From Phycisphaeraceae bacterium (GTDB lineage: Bacteria > Planctomycetota > Phycisphaerae > Phycisphaerales > UBA1924): a DNA stretch of 64,000 nt. The stretch lies in assembly GCA_015200025.1 (NCBI GenBank), contig CP054186.1:868001-932000 (forward strand), written 5' to 3'. The first letter of the stretch is position 1; the number at the start of each line of letters is the position of its first letter. Under the pieces are notes generated by a model, which saw nothing but the letters and a program-made list of their open reading frames with translations, was not told the origin of the DNA and searched no databases. A program made the position numbers and the translations under genes. This document shows positions 19,122 through 27,454 of the stretch, piece by piece.

Positions 19122-20089
19122 CACGCCTCACCCCCATCGCCCGAGAGAAGCCTGGCCTGCCTCGACTTGGCCTCCTCGTCCAGTTCGACCTGCTTGCGGC
19201 TCAAGACCACCGCGCCCAGCATCGCCATCAGGAGGATCACGCCCGCGATCTCGATCGACCCCGGGTGGTCGCGGAGCAGGTTGAATCCCAGCGACTCGAC
19301 GTTGGTCGGGGATAGCCCCTCGGTCAACCCCACCGTGCGGGCCTCGCCCCCCCCGGCCGGGCGGATCGTGACCGTCCGCCCGTCAACGCTGACGGCCACC
19401 GCGTCGGTGTCGGCGACCTCGTGCCCCTTCTCGCGGAGGATCGCCCTCACCCGGCGGGGCATGTCCGACATGATCCGGGCCTCGCGGGCCTCACGGGGCC
19501 CCGAGAGCGTGTGCCGCGGGAGCGACGCGATCGCGTCACGCGTCGCGGGCAGCTCGGCCGCCCCGCGGAACGCCAGACCCGTCAGCGAGGCCAGCAGCAC
19601 GAACCCGACCACCGCGGCGGCGACGGGCTCGCGGGCCTCGGCGTCGTACCGCGGGATCTCGTCGTCCTTGGCCTCCGAGGGCGATTGCGAGGCCAGCATG
19701 ATCACGAAGAGGTACGTGATCAGGATGGCTCCGGCGTAGACGATGATCAGGGCGAAGGCCATGAACTCCGCCGACAGGATCAGGTACAGCCCCGCCGACG
19801 CCACGATCGTGAGGATGAAGTACAGGGCGGCGTACACGGGCTTGGGGTGCGTGATCACCCGCAGCGCGCTGCCCAGCGCCACGATCGAGAAGATGTAGAA
19901 ATACAGGTTCGGGCGGTGTTCGAAGTGGGTGAAGGTCAGGGCGAGGATGACGAGCCCCGCCGCGGCGCCGGCGAGGATCGCGCCCAGGGCTTGGGGCGTG
20001 GGGGTCTTTCGGGGGAGGGCGATACACAGCCCCGCGGCGCCAACGGCGCACGCCGAGTAGACAAGCCAGGGACTGAGGAGGTGGTCCAA
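19121..20089 (-). CDS. nuoJ: NADH-quinone oxidoreductase subunit J with soluble insertion
   Basis: 322 residues against about 160-200 in most bacteria. Helices 1-4, including FIFS/ALYFILTIVASAGLYLIL and the AFALIIVYAGAILITYLFVI segment, are normal, and the last helix, IEIAGVILLMAMLGAVVLSR, is normal too. Between them lies about 100 residues of soluble sequence (roughly residues 155-265, with MPRRVRAILREKGHEVADTD and VAVSVDGRTVTIRPAGGG). There is no ATG at the front; I chose TTG at 20089 (LDHLLSPWLVY) because GAGGG lies just upstream. Another TTG at 20182 would add 31 basic residues and run into the pgsA promoter. It heads the nuoJKLMN operon; nuoA-I are not in the window. Confidence 0.9.
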   Translation of the reverse strand: MDHLLSPWLVYSACAVGAAGLCIALPRKTPTPQALGAILAGAAAGLVILALTFTHFEHRPNLYFYIFSIVALGSALRVITHPKPVYAALYFILTIVASAGLYLILSAEFMAFALIIVYAGAILITYLFVIMLASQSPSEAKDDEIPRYDAEAREPVAAAVVGFVLLASLTGLAFRGAAELPATRDAIASLPRHTLSGPREAREARIMSDMPRRVRAILREKGHEVADTDAVAVSVDGRTVTIRPAGGGEARTVGLTEGLSPTNVESLGFNLLRDHPGSIEIAGVILLMAMLGAVVLSRKQVELDEEAKSRQARLLSGDGGEA

Positions 20090-20199
20090 CGCGAACCCTC
20101 GAGCGACGCCGTACCTCCGCGTCCGGCCTCGCGGCCGGGACGGGAAGGCCGAGAGGATAGTTGGTACCAACCGAACCTTCAACCCGCGCGCCGTGGCGG

Positions 20200-20205
20200 T
20201 ACCAT
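20200..20205 (+). promoter_or_regulatory. -10-like TACCAT deciding the pgsA start
   Basis: TACCAT ends 6 nt before the GTG at 20212, the spacing found repeatedly in this window before genes without a ribosome binding site. It supports 20212 as the pgsA start over the longer frame from 20161. Confidence 0.4.
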
Positions 20206-20211
20206 GCGCCC

Positions 20212-20892
20212 GTGGCGACCCTGGACCGGCCCATCCTGATCCCGCGTGCCCCCGCGGTGGGGTGGCGACGCTGGGTGCCCAACGCCATCACCCTCGCCCG
20301 GCTGGTGCTTTCGTTGCTCCTCTTCGTGCAGTTGTCGCTCTGGGAGCCCAGCCGCACGGGTAAACCCGACTGGCCTCTGGTGCTGGCCGCCTTGAGTTTC
20401 ACGGTCGCCGCGGTCACGGACGCGGCGGACGGGTACTTCGCACGCCGGTGGAACGCCATCACCCGCTTCGGGCGGATCATGGACCCCTTCGCCGACAAGA
20501 TGCTGGTGGTCGGGGCGTTCGTGCTCATGGCCGGCCCGGCCTTCCACCACCCGCTGCCCGACGGCACCCGCCACCAGGTCACCGGGATCATGCCGTGGAT
20601 GGTGGTGGTGATTCTTGGTCGGGAATTGTTTGTAACCTCGATCCGTGGGGTGCTCGAGAGCGAGGGCCGGGACTTCTCCGCGATGGCCACCGGGAAGGTC
20701 AAAATGGTCATCCAGGCGGTCGCGGTGCCTGTTATTCTTGTTTTGTTAGCCATCGTGGAAACCCCGCGCGGGTCGTGGGCGACGGCCGCCATCGGCGCGA
20801 CCGCGTGGGCGGTGGTGGCCGTGACGGTGGCCAGCGTGGTGCCGTACGCGATCCGCGGTTTTGCGGCGATCAACGGGTCGAGGACGCCGTGA
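20212..20892 (+). CDS. pgsA: CDP-diacylglycerol-glycerol-3-phosphate 3-phosphatidyltransferase
   Basis: 226-residue integral membrane enzyme that makes phosphatidylglycerol phosphate from CDP-diacylglycerol and glycerol 3-phosphate. The CDP-alcohol phosphotransferase motif D-x2-D-G-x2-A-R-x8-G-x3-D-x3-D is complete: DAADGYFARR followed by FGRIMDPFAD. VPNAITLARLVLS at the N-terminus is also typical of PgsA. Several membrane helices follow. The gene overlaps pgpA (GTGA), which performs the next step, so the two form a phosphatidylglycerol operon divergent from nuoJ. Confidence 0.93.
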   Translation: MATLDRPILIPRAPAVGWRRWVPNAITLARLVLSLLLFVQLSLWEPSRTGKPDWPLVLAALSFTVAAVTDAADGYFARRWNAITRFGRIMDPFADKMLVVGAFVLMAGPAFHHPLPDGTRHQVTGIMPWMVVVILGRELFVTSIRGVLESEGRDFSAMATGKVKMVIQAVAVPVILVLLAIVETPRGSWATAAIGATAWAVVAVTVASVVPYAIRGFAAINGSRTP

Positions 20893-21398
20893 ACCGATCG
20901 CCGTTGTTCCTGATCACGACGTTCGGGCTCGGGCGCATGAGGCCCGCGTCGGGGACGTGGGGCTCGCTCCCGCCGGTGTTGTTGGCGGCGGCGTTGATCG
21001 CGGCTGGGGTGACGCCGGTCGATCGGCCGGTGGCGTATCACCTGTCGATCGTGGCGGTGCTGGTTATTTTCGCGTGGGCGTGCGTGATGGACGGGGACGC
21101 GGCGGAGGCGAGGTTCGGGCGGAAAGACCCGGGTGAGGTGGTCGCGGACGAGACGTCGGGGCAGTGCATCCCGCTGCTGGCGCTCCCGATCGGCGCGGGG
21201 ACGCCGGGGCTCCACTGGGCGGGGGTGTTGGCGGGCGCGTTCGTGGCGTTCCGCATCTTGGACATCATCAAGCCGCCGCCGGCGTACGGGCTGCAGCGGG
21301 TCGGTGGCGGGTGGGGCATCCTGCTGGACGACCTGATCGCGGGGGTGTACGCGGCGGTGGTGGTGCAACTGGTCGCGAGGCTGGTGTTTTCGATGTGA
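20889..21398 (+). CDS. pgpA: Phosphatidylglycerophosphatase A
   Basis: 169-residue membrane phosphatase that removes the phosphate of phosphatidylglycerol phosphate to give phosphatidylglycerol. Family landmarks are GLGRMRPASGTWGSLPP near the N-terminus, DPGEVVADETSGQ (catalytic acidic residues) and FRILDIIKPPPAYGLQ followed by GGWGILLDDLIAG. The GTG start overlaps the pgsA stop. It is convergent with the Sua5 gene, with five bp between their stops. Confidence 0.95.
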   Translation: MNRSPLFLITTFGLGRMRPASGTWGSLPPVLLAAALIAAGVTPVDRPVAYHLSIVAVLVIFAWACVMDGDAAEARFGRKDPGEVVADETSGQCIPLLALPIGAGTPGLHWAGVLAGAFVAFRILDIIKPPPAYGLQRVGGGWGILLDDLIAGVYAAVVVQLVARLVFSM

Positions 21399-21403
21399 AC
21401 CCC

Positions 21404-22402
21404 TCACTCGAAGGGCGCGGTCGCGCGGCGGAGGCGGTCGCCGACGGCGTCCCAGATCGGGTCGCTTTCGACGCCCGTGGGGGGCCATTCCACCGCGATC
21501 CACGCCGGGCCGGTCGCGTCGGCCTCACGCAACGCGGCGTAGAGCCTGGCGGCGTAGTTCCTCGCGTCCGTCGGCATCACGATCCGGGCGTGCGGGGAGG
21601 GGAGCGATCGTGGGGACTGGGTCAGGACCACGGCGACCCCGTCCTCGTCGAGGAGCCGATCGAGGACGTCGGGCCATTGATCCGGCGAGAACCTCCACGC
21701 AGGGGCCTTGGGCGCGTAGTGACGGTCGAGCAAGCCCGGGCTCGCGAGCGGCCCCGGGAGAGCGGCCTTGGCCGGGGAGAAGGGCTCGACGTGGCGGTGG
21801 AGCGCGTGGGCGAGCTGTTCCGCGGAGATCAGGCCTGGCCTGAGGACCTTGCGGGTGAGCCCGTCGAGGAGGACGACGGTCGACTCGATCCCCCCCCGGC
21901 AGGGGCCCCCGTCGAGGACCATGACGGTCTCGGGCGGGAAGGCACGCCGGACGTGGTCGGCCTCGGTGGGTGAGACGTCTCCGGAGGGGTTGGCGCTGGG
22001 GCCGACGAGGGGACCGCCGAAGGCCCGGATCAGGTCGAGCGCGACGGGGTGGTCGGGGCAACGCAGGGCGACGGTTGGCCCCTCGGCGGTGACACGGGCG
22101 GGGAGGTTGGGGGCCCTGGGAACCACGAGGGTGAGCGGCCCGGGCCAGAAGGCGTCGGCGAGGACGGTCGCGTCGCGGGGCCACTCGGCGGCGCACGTCT
22201 GGGCCATCTCCGGGTCAGCGGCGTGGACGATGAGCGGGTTGGCGGGGGGGCGTCCCTTGGTTTGAAAGACGAGTTCGACAGCGTCCGGGTTCAGGGCGTC
22301 GGCGCCCAGGCCGTAGACCGTCTCGGTGGGGAACGCGACCAGCCCTCCTTGTCGGAGACATCGAACGGCATCGGCGATCGTCGGGGGGCGGGCGGGGTCC
22401 AC
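21404..22402 (-). CDS. Sua5/TsaC-type threonylcarbamoyl-AMP synthase
   Basis: 332 residues. It makes threonylcarbamoyl-AMP for t6A modification of tRNAs that read ANN codons. The YrdC domain fills the first 200 residues: GLVAFPTETVYGLGADA, the KGRPPANPLIVH binding loop and GPLVGPSANPSGDVSPT. A second, C-terminal domain of about 115 residues, opening with RHYAPKAPAW, makes it the longer Sua5 form rather than short TsaC. The start is GTG at 22402; a TACCAT hexamer lies 8 nt upstream (22411-22416 on the minus strand), fitting a leaderless transcript. Confidence 0.93.
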   Translation of the reverse strand: MDPARPPTIADAVRCLRQGGLVAFPTETVYGLGADALNPDAVELVFQTKGRPPANPLIVHAADPEMAQTCAAEWPRDATVLADAFWPGPLTLVVPRAPNLPARVTAEGPTVALRCPDHPVALDLIRAFGGPLVGPSANPSGDVSPTEADHVRRAFPPETVMVLDGGPCRGGIESTVVLLDGLTRKVLRPGLISAEQLAHALHRHVEPFSPAKAALPGPLASPGLLDRHYAPKAPAWRFSPDQWPDVLDRLLDEDGVAVVLTQSPRSLPSPHARIVMPTDARNYAARLYAALREADATGPAWIAVEWPPTGVESDPIWDAVGDRLRRATAPFE

Positions 22403-22524
22403 GTCCGGGGATGGTACGAAGGCGTGGGTGGGGCCCGCGGGACGCTCGGACTACAGTTCGATGGACGCCGCGGGACGGGCGAAGGATGTCGCCCGGGGCG
22501 GCGGTTTCGACGCGGGAGCGGACC

Positions 22525-24009
22525 ATGATTCGGGTGATCAAGCCTCGGATGAATGTGGTGATCGGTGGGGTGGCGGGCGTGCTGGCGTTCACGCCGGCGG
22601 TGTTCGTCGCCGCGCCCGCGATGGCGCAGGGCGGGGTGGCCAAGGACGTCGATCCGTTCTACGCGGTGGTGACGGCGGAGCGTGCGAGGCTCAAGGCCGG
22701 GGACCACGACACGTTCTACACCGTCGCGGAGCTCGAGCGTGGGCACGTGATCGCGGTGAACGGCGAATCGCGTGAGTTCTCGCGTGTGCTGTACTCGCCG
22801 GGGTGGCCCGCGGTGGCCAAGTCGGGCGAGGGGACGCACGACGCGGCGGCGGGCACGTTCCGTCTGAGCAAGCCCGCGACGCTGTGGGCGTTCAACCTGG
22901 GCAAGCCCGAGTATTGCTGGCAAACGCTGCTGCCGGACGCCAAGCCGCTGGCCTCGGGGACCACGCTCAAGGTGGTGGGCACGCTGAGCGACATGGTGAC
23001 GGGGGCGCCGGCGTTCAAGGTCGAGGCGCCCGCGGGGGCGACGGGGTTCATCGAGACGCGGCACGTCCGCCGGGCGACGGACGCGGAGGTCGAGGCGTTC
23101 CGGGCCAAGGCCGGCGCGACGCTGGCGGCGCTCCCCGGCAAGCCGTTGACGGTCGCCCCTAAGCCCGCGACGACGCCGGGCGAGAAGCCCAGCGAGAAGC
23201 CCGCGACGGATCGGACGCTGATCGAACCTCAGTCTCCCACCCCCACCCCCGCCCCGGCCCCGGGCGGGACGCCCGGAGAGCCCCAGACGGCGATGCCGGT
23301 GACACCGCCCGGCACCCCCGCGGGCGGCGACGACGCGGCGAAGGCCGACCCGAGCACCGTGACGGGCGGGTCGGGCGGCGGCGCCGCCGGTGCGGGTCAG
23401 CCCGCGGCCGAGCCGACCCCGGCGCAGCGCAAGGCCGCCACGCTCGAGCAGCTCGAAACGGCGTTCAACCGGATTAATGCGCCCGAGACGGACGTGCTCT
23501 CGGCGGAGTACGAGCCGCTGCTGGCGGAGATCAACGCGGCGATGGAGGGTCTCGCGGACACCCCGGGCGACGCCGAGCGTCGGCGTCAGTTGGGCCTGCG
23601 GGCCAAAGTGCTCGACCTGCGGATCCGTCACCGCAACGCGGTGGCGAAGATCGAGGAGGCCAAGCGGTCGGCCAACGCGGAGAACCGCCGGATCGCGTCG
23701 ATCATTTCTCAGACCGAGGGCGGCCGGGCGTACGCGTTGGTTGGCGTGCTCTCAAGGAGCAGCGTGTACGACGGGGCGTCGATGCCTCGGATGTACCGGG
23801 TGGTGGCGTCTGGGGTCTCGACGCCGGTGACCATCGGGTATGTGCGGCCCGAGCCCGGGGTGGACCTCGAGGGGAACCTCGGGCGCCTGGTGGGCGTGGC
23901 CGGCGAGGCGGTGCTCGACCCGACGCTGAAACTCAACATCATCAAACCCACGCGCATCGACCTGATCAACACCACCCCAACCACCCCCTCGGCCAACCCG
24001 GGCGAGTAA
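22525..24009 (+). CDS. Exported protein with SH3-like N-terminal region and Pro-rich linker
   Basis: 494 residues. A signal peptide (residues 1 to about 35, ending PAMAQ) directs it out of the cytoplasm. Residues about 40-190 read like paired bacterial SH3 modules: FYTVAELERGHVIAVNGES and, later, GATGFIETRHVRRA. Residues about 210-330 are a low-complexity Pro/Thr/Gly linker. A helical, possibly coiled-coil stretch (about 335-405, rich in Arg, Lys, Glu) follows, then a second beta-rich region with YVRPEPGVDLEGNLGRLVGV. The set suggests an envelope or cell-wall binding protein, but no enzyme motif is seen. The ATG at 22525 is preceded by GGGAG; longer upstream frames are not supported. Confidence 0.8.
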   Translation: MIRVIKPRMNVVIGGVAGVLAFTPAVFVAAPAMAQGGVAKDVDPFYAVVTAERARLKAGDHDTFYTVAELERGHVIAVNGESREFSRVLYSPGWPAVAKSGEGTHDAAAGTFRLSKPATLWAFNLGKPEYCWQTLLPDAKPLASGTTLKVVGTLSDMVTGAPAFKVEAPAGATGFIETRHVRRATDAEVEAFRAKAGATLAALPGKPLTVAPKPATTPGEKPSEKPATDRTLIEPQSPTPTPAPAPGGTPGEPQTAMPVTPPGTPAGGDDAAKADPSTVTGGSGGGAAGAGQPAAEPTPAQRKAATLEQLETAFNRINAPETDVLSAEYEPLLAEINAAMEGLADTPGDAERRRQLGLRAKVLDLRIRHRNAVAKIEEAKRSANAENRRIASIISQTEGGRAYALVGVLSRSSVYDGASMPRMYRVVASGVSTPVTIGYVRPEPGVDLEGNLGRLVGVAGEAVLDPTLKLNIIKPTRIDLINTTPTTPSANPGE

Positions 24010-24022
24010 CGGCCGGGCGTGA

Positions 24023-24475
24023 TCAGGACCGGGCGAGCCAGCCCGGGAGTTCGCGTGGCTTGCCCTGCCGATCGACGCAGGCGAGGGTCGAGGTTCCCGC
24101 GGCGGCGTCGATGGGCCCCTCGGGCGGGGCGGCGCCCTCGCGTTCGACAACCACGACCTCGTACTCGTGCTCGATCTTCACGCGTCCGCCGCCGCTGACA
24201 CGGGTCCGGACCTCGACCAGGTCGTCGTACCGAACGGGCCGGCGGTAGCGGAGTTCGAACCGGACGACGACGAGGAAATACCCGTGGGCTTCCATGTCGG
24301 CGTAGGTGACGCCGGTGCCGCGGAGGATCTCGGTCCGGCCCATCTCGAGCCAGGGGACGTAGGCGGCGTGGTGGGCGACGCGCATGGGGTCGCACTCGCA
24401 GTACCGGACGCGGAGTTGAACCACCCCCCGGTCGGGGACGGCGGCGGCGGGCGTGGGCAGGGAGGGTTCGGCCAT
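24023..24475 (-). CDS. Acyl-CoA thioesterase, YbgC/4-hydroxybenzoyl-CoA thioesterase type
   Basis: 150 residues with a single hot-dog fold. The active-site stretch RYCECDPMRVAHHAAYVPWL has the Asp and His pattern of the YbgC/4HBT branch; the next helix, EMGRTEILRG, is also typical. These enzymes hydrolyse acyl-CoA or acyl-ACP thioesters in the cytoplasm. The ATG at 24475 lies 7 nt after TACAGT (24483-24488, minus strand), and the gene diverges from the GNAT gene with only 42 bp between the starts. Its stop is 13 bp from that of the convergent SH3-like gene. Confidence 0.9.
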   Translation of the reverse strand: MAEPSLPTPAAAVPDRGVVQLRVRYCECDPMRVAHHAAYVPWLEMGRTEILRGTGVTYADMEAHGYFLVVVRFELRYRRPVRYDDLVEVRTRVSGGGRVKIEHEYEVVVVEREGAAPPEGPIDAAAGTSTLACVDRQGKPRELPGWLARS

Positions 24476-24482
24476 GACGCCG

Positions 24483-24507
24483 ACTGTAGCGTGGGGCGCA
24501 CTACACT
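24483..24507. promoter_or_regulatory. Compact divergent promoter with two -10-like hexamers
   Basis: Within the 42 bp between divergent starts there is TACAGT on the minus strand (24483-24488, 7 nt before ATG 24475) and TACACT on the plus strand (24502-24507, 10 nt before ATG 24518). Neither gene has a ribosome binding site, so both are probably leaderless. Confidence 0.4.
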
Positions 24508-24517
24508 CACCGTCCCC

Positions 24518-25108
24518 ATGGACACGCACGCGAGAGCGGGTTTGGTCAAGCCGGTGGTGGCCGCCACGATCCCCAAGGTGGGCGAGGTGGCGGTGCGCCG
24601 CCTGCGCCCGACGGACCTGATCAGCGAGATCACGGGGCTGCTGCACCGCGCGTACGCGGGCCAGATGGCGATGGGGCTCAAGCCGCTGGCGGGCCGGCAG
24701 GACGACACGATCACGCACCGGCGGTGCAACAGCGGGGAGTGCTACCTCGCGGTCGTCCCTGACGCGGGCCACCCGGCGGGCGAGCGGATCGTGGGGACAA
24801 TCCTCTTCCACGAGGTCGAGCCCGACGAGGGGCCCACCTGGTTCAAGAACGCGTTCGTCGATAGTTTCTCGCAATTCGGCGTCGACCCCGACCTCCAGGG
24901 GATCGGGATCGGGCGGCTGCTGCTGGGGACGGCGGAACGCCGGGCGGCCGAGTGCGGGGCGAAGGAGTTGGCCTGCAGCATGGCCGAGCCCGACGCCGAG
25001 CTGATGCGCTATTACCTCTCGAAGGGCTACCGCCTCATCGAGCACTGGCAGTGGCCCTACACCAACTACCGCAGCGCGATCCTCAGCAAGACGCTCCCGG
25101 GCCCCTGA
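24518..25108 (+). CDS. GNAT-family N-acetyltransferase
   Basis: 196 residues. The acetyl-CoA binding motif A is clear: VDPDLQGIGIGRLLLGTAE (Q-x-x-G-x-G form), followed by motif B with YYLSKGYRLIEHWQWPYTNY. Upstream, RRLRPTDLISEITGLLHRAY and the strand IVGTILFHEVE complete the fold. Members acetylate amines of small molecules or proteins; the substrate cannot be deduced. No signal peptide. It ends 4 bp from the convergent unknown gene at 25113. Confidence 0.9.
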   Translation: MDTHARAGLVKPVVAATIPKVGEVAVRRLRPTDLISEITGLLHRAYAGQMAMGLKPLAGRQDDTITHRRCNSGECYLAVVPDAGHPAGERIVGTILFHEVEPDEGPTWFKNAFVDSFSQFGVDPDLQGIGIGRLLLGTAERRAAECGAKELACSMAEPDAELMRYYLSKGYRLIEHWQWPYTNYRSAILSKTLPGP

Positions 25109-25112
25109 GGCC

Positions 25113-25850
25113 TTAGAACCCGGTCGGGTCGTCGTGCCTCGGGCGGCGTGAGCGCGGGGCGATCGGTGGCTCGGCGGCGGCCTCGCGGCACGCGTCGGCG
25201 AGACGCTGGTGCAGTTTCTCGTGGTCCGGGATCGCGCCCAACGCGAACAACAGGTCGTCGGCACGCCACGCGGCCGGGGCGGCCGGGTCCACCGACGCGA
25301 TCGCCGCGTCGCCCAGCGCCTCGGAGGCGGCCAGCATCCACGCCGCGTCGGGCGGGCTCGCCATGACGTCCTTGGTGATCCCCGTCTCCGCGGGCACGAC
25401 CCCCTCGGGCGGCCTGATCCGTACCCGGTACGAGACCGTGTCCATCAGCCCGCCCTCCCCCACCGCCACGATCGGCCAGAGCCCCGCCTGGGTCATCGGC
25501 TCACGGCACACCACCAGCACGGGCACCCCGGCGGCGTGGGCCTTCTCCCGCAGGCGACGCGCCTCGATCCCGATCATCGGCGGCTGGGCCAGGTACATCC
25601 CGGGCGTCAGGTCCGATCCCTTCCGCGGGAGCGAGGTCTGGACGAAGCACAGGCCCGAATCGACGGCGGCGTGACGCAACTGCCGGCGGCTCTCCTGCAG
25701 CGGGAGGCACACCCGCGCCATCGTGTCGAAATCGCCCGCGGCGCGGGCCCTCGCCAGGGCCTTCACGCAGAGCGACTCGCACGCGATGTACGAGGCGCTC
25801 GCGAGCGCCTCGCTGGCCCGCTCCATGATGTCGTCGACGCGCTCGACCAC
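25113..25850 (-). CDS. Unknown protein, second of a coupled pair
   Basis: About 245 residues; not recognised. The first 75 residues are helical and rich in Ala (ERASEALASASYIACESLCV), a repeat-like or TPR-like appearance. The middle holds strand-turn segments (SGLCFVQTSLPRKGSDL, GVPVLVVCREPMTQAG), and the C-terminus is basic and Pro-rich. No membrane segment or signal peptide. The start is uncertain: GTG at 25850 lies 5 bp after the stop of the upstream gene; an ATG within MERASEALAS is a possible alternative. The pairing with the upstream gene suggests a shared function. Confidence 0.6.
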   Translation of the reverse strand: MVERVDDIMERASEALASASYIACESLCVKALARARAAGDFDTMARVCLPLQESRRQLRHAAVDSGLCFVQTSLPRKGSDLTPGMYLAQPPMIGIEARRLREKAHAAGVPVLVVCREPMTQAGLWPIVAVGEGGLMDTVSYRVRIRPPEGVVPAETGITKDVMASPPDAAWMLAASEALGDAAIASVDPAAPAAWRADDLLFALGAIPDHEKLHQRLADACREAAAEPPIAPRSRRPRHDDPTGF

Positions 25851-25855
25851 GGCGG

Positions 25856-26470
25856 TCAGGCCCCCCGCTCGCAGGCCTCGGCGAGCGCGGTGGTGACGAC
25901 CGCCCAGCGTCCCGCGGCCTCGTCCAGGTCGTGCGCCAGCGCGTCGCCCAGGGCCGACCAGTCCTCGTGCTCGATGGCCCGCTTGACCTCCCCGAGCGTG
26001 GCCGCCAGCTCGGCGATCAGGGCCGAGGGGCTCTTCCCGCCGGCCCCCTCGATCGGCTCGCTCATGTCGATCCCGATCATCGTCGATCCCGACTGCACCG
26101 CCTGGTACAACGCCTGCCAGATCGAGAAGGTCAGTTGCAGGTGGTCCCCCGCGTCGTGGTGCCGCCCGGCGCGGACCAGGTCGGCGGCTTCGCGCTGGGC
26201 CTGTGTCAGCGTCCCGAGCGCCTCGGCGGCGTTGCGGAACATCTCGGCCACCACCGCCGCGGGCGTCGCCGAGACGAACGTGAGTTCGGCGGTATCGGTC
26301 GTGGTGTCGGGCGGGGCCGCCAGGAGTGAGTCGGGGATGGGGAGCCCGTCGGCGGCGGCGGACACGATGATGCGTCCCCGGCGTTCGGCGCGGGAGGCGC
26401 ACGCGGTCAGGGCCGCCTGGAGGGTCGGGCGGTCGACCGGGACCATCTCGCCGTCGAGGAGCACACGCAT
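25856..26470 (-). CDS. Unknown protein, first of a coupled pair
   Basis: 204 residues; not recognised. Residues 1-75 look like a small alpha/beta domain beginning MRVLLDGEMVPVDRPTLQAA, and the rest (about 76-204) is a bundle of amphipathic helices (AAVVAEMFRNAAEALGTLTQ, FSIWQALYQAVQSG). No signal peptide. The ATG at 26470 is preceded 7 nt upstream by TACACT (26478-26483, minus strand) and no ribosome binding site. The gene diverges from the HAD phosphatase and overlaps the operon-mate by spacing of 5 bp. A scaffold or regulator role could be imagined from the helices but there is no direct evidence. Confidence 0.65.
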   Translation of the reverse strand: MRVLLDGEMVPVDRPTLQAALTACASRAERRGRIIVSAAADGLPIPDSLLAAPPDTTTDTAELTFVSATPAAVVAEMFRNAAEALGTLTQAQREAADLVRAGRHHDAGDHLQLTFSIWQALYQAVQSGSTMIGIDMSEPIEGAGGKSPSALIAELAATLGEVKRAIEHEDWSALGDALAHDLDEAAGRWAVVTTALAEACERGA

Positions 26471-26539
26471 TGGTGGGAGTGTAGTGCGCGGGCCCGGGGC
26501 GTGACTCGCCATCCGCGGGGGGGCCCTACGCTCGCGTGG

Positions 26540-27448
26540 ATGCCACGGGCCACGCGGTACGACATGCTCGCGCTCGACCTCGACGGGACGCTGCTGGACC
26601 GCGCGGGGCGGGTGAGCGAGGCCAACCGCCGGGCGGTGGCCGACGCCCGCGGGGCCGGGATGCGGGTGGTGGTCTGCACGGGCCGCGGGCTGGCCGAGTG
26701 CCGGCACGCGGTGGAGGCCATCGGGCAGCGCGACCCGGTGGTGGTGGCGGGCGGGGCGATCATCGCGTGCCCCGAGACCTCTCGGACGCTGCACCGGGCG
26801 GCGATCGACCCGTCGATCGTGGAGCACGCGGTCACGGTGGTGCTCGACCAGGGGCACGCGGCGTTGGTGCTCAAGGACCCCGCGGAGGCGGGGTACGACT
26901 ACCTCGTCGTGCGGGGGGCGCACGGGGCGGCCTTGGACCCGGTGACGGAATGGTGGTTCGCCTCGATGAACGTGCGCACGCGCGAGGTCGCGCGGCTGGG
27001 CGACGACCCCCACCCCGAGCACACCGTCCGCGTCGGGGCGTGCGGGGTCTCCTCGCGGATGGCGTCGGTCAAGGCGACGCTGCACGCCTCGTTCCGCGAC
27101 GAGGTGATCATCCATCATTTCGGGGCGGTGGTGGCGCCCGAGGACGTGAGCCGGGTGAGCGAGGGGGGGCGGGCCGAGACGCTCCACGTGCTGGAGGTCT
27201 TCGACCGCACGGCGACGAAGTGGTCGGCGATCACGCGGCTGGCGGGGCAGTTCGGGACCGAGCAGTCGCGCATCGCCGCCATCGGGGACGAGATCAACGA
27301 CGTGGACATGATCGCGGGCGCGGGGCTGGGCATCGCGATGGGCAACGCGATCCCGGCGGTGCGGGCGGCGGCCCGGCGCGAGACACGCCGCAACGACGAG
27401 GACGGCGTCGCCCACGCCGTGGCGCGGATCCTCACGGGCGAGTGGTGA
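26540..27448 (+). CDS. Cof-type HAD-superfamily phosphatase
   Basis: 302 residues, a cytoplasmic HAD hydrolase with a type II cap. All four motifs are present: LDLDGTLLD (I, nucleophile Asp), CTGRG (II), a lysine in TATKWSAITRLAG (III) and IGDEINDVDMIAGAG (IV), ending in GIAMGNAIPAV. Family members dephosphorylate sugar phosphates, flavin or nucleotide phosphates; the substrate is unknown. The ATG at 26540 lies 7 nt after TACGCT (26527-26532) with no ribosome binding site. It is convergent with the PhoH gene with 6 bp between stops. Confidence 0.93.
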   Translation: MPRATRYDMLALDLDGTLLDRAGRVSEANRRAVADARGAGMRVVVCTGRGLAECRHAVEAIGQRDPVVVAGGAIIACPETSRTLHRAAIDPSIVEHAVTVVLDQGHAALVLKDPAEAGYDYLVVRGAHGAALDPVTEWWFASMNVRTREVARLGDDPHPEHTVRVGACGVSSRMASVKATLHASFRDEVIIHHFGAVVAPEDVSRVSEGGRAETLHVLEVFDRTATKWSAITRLAGQFGTEQSRIAAIGDEINDVDMIAGAGLGIAMGNAIPAVRAAARRETRRNDEDGVAHAVARILTGEW

Positions 27449-27454
27449 GGGCGG

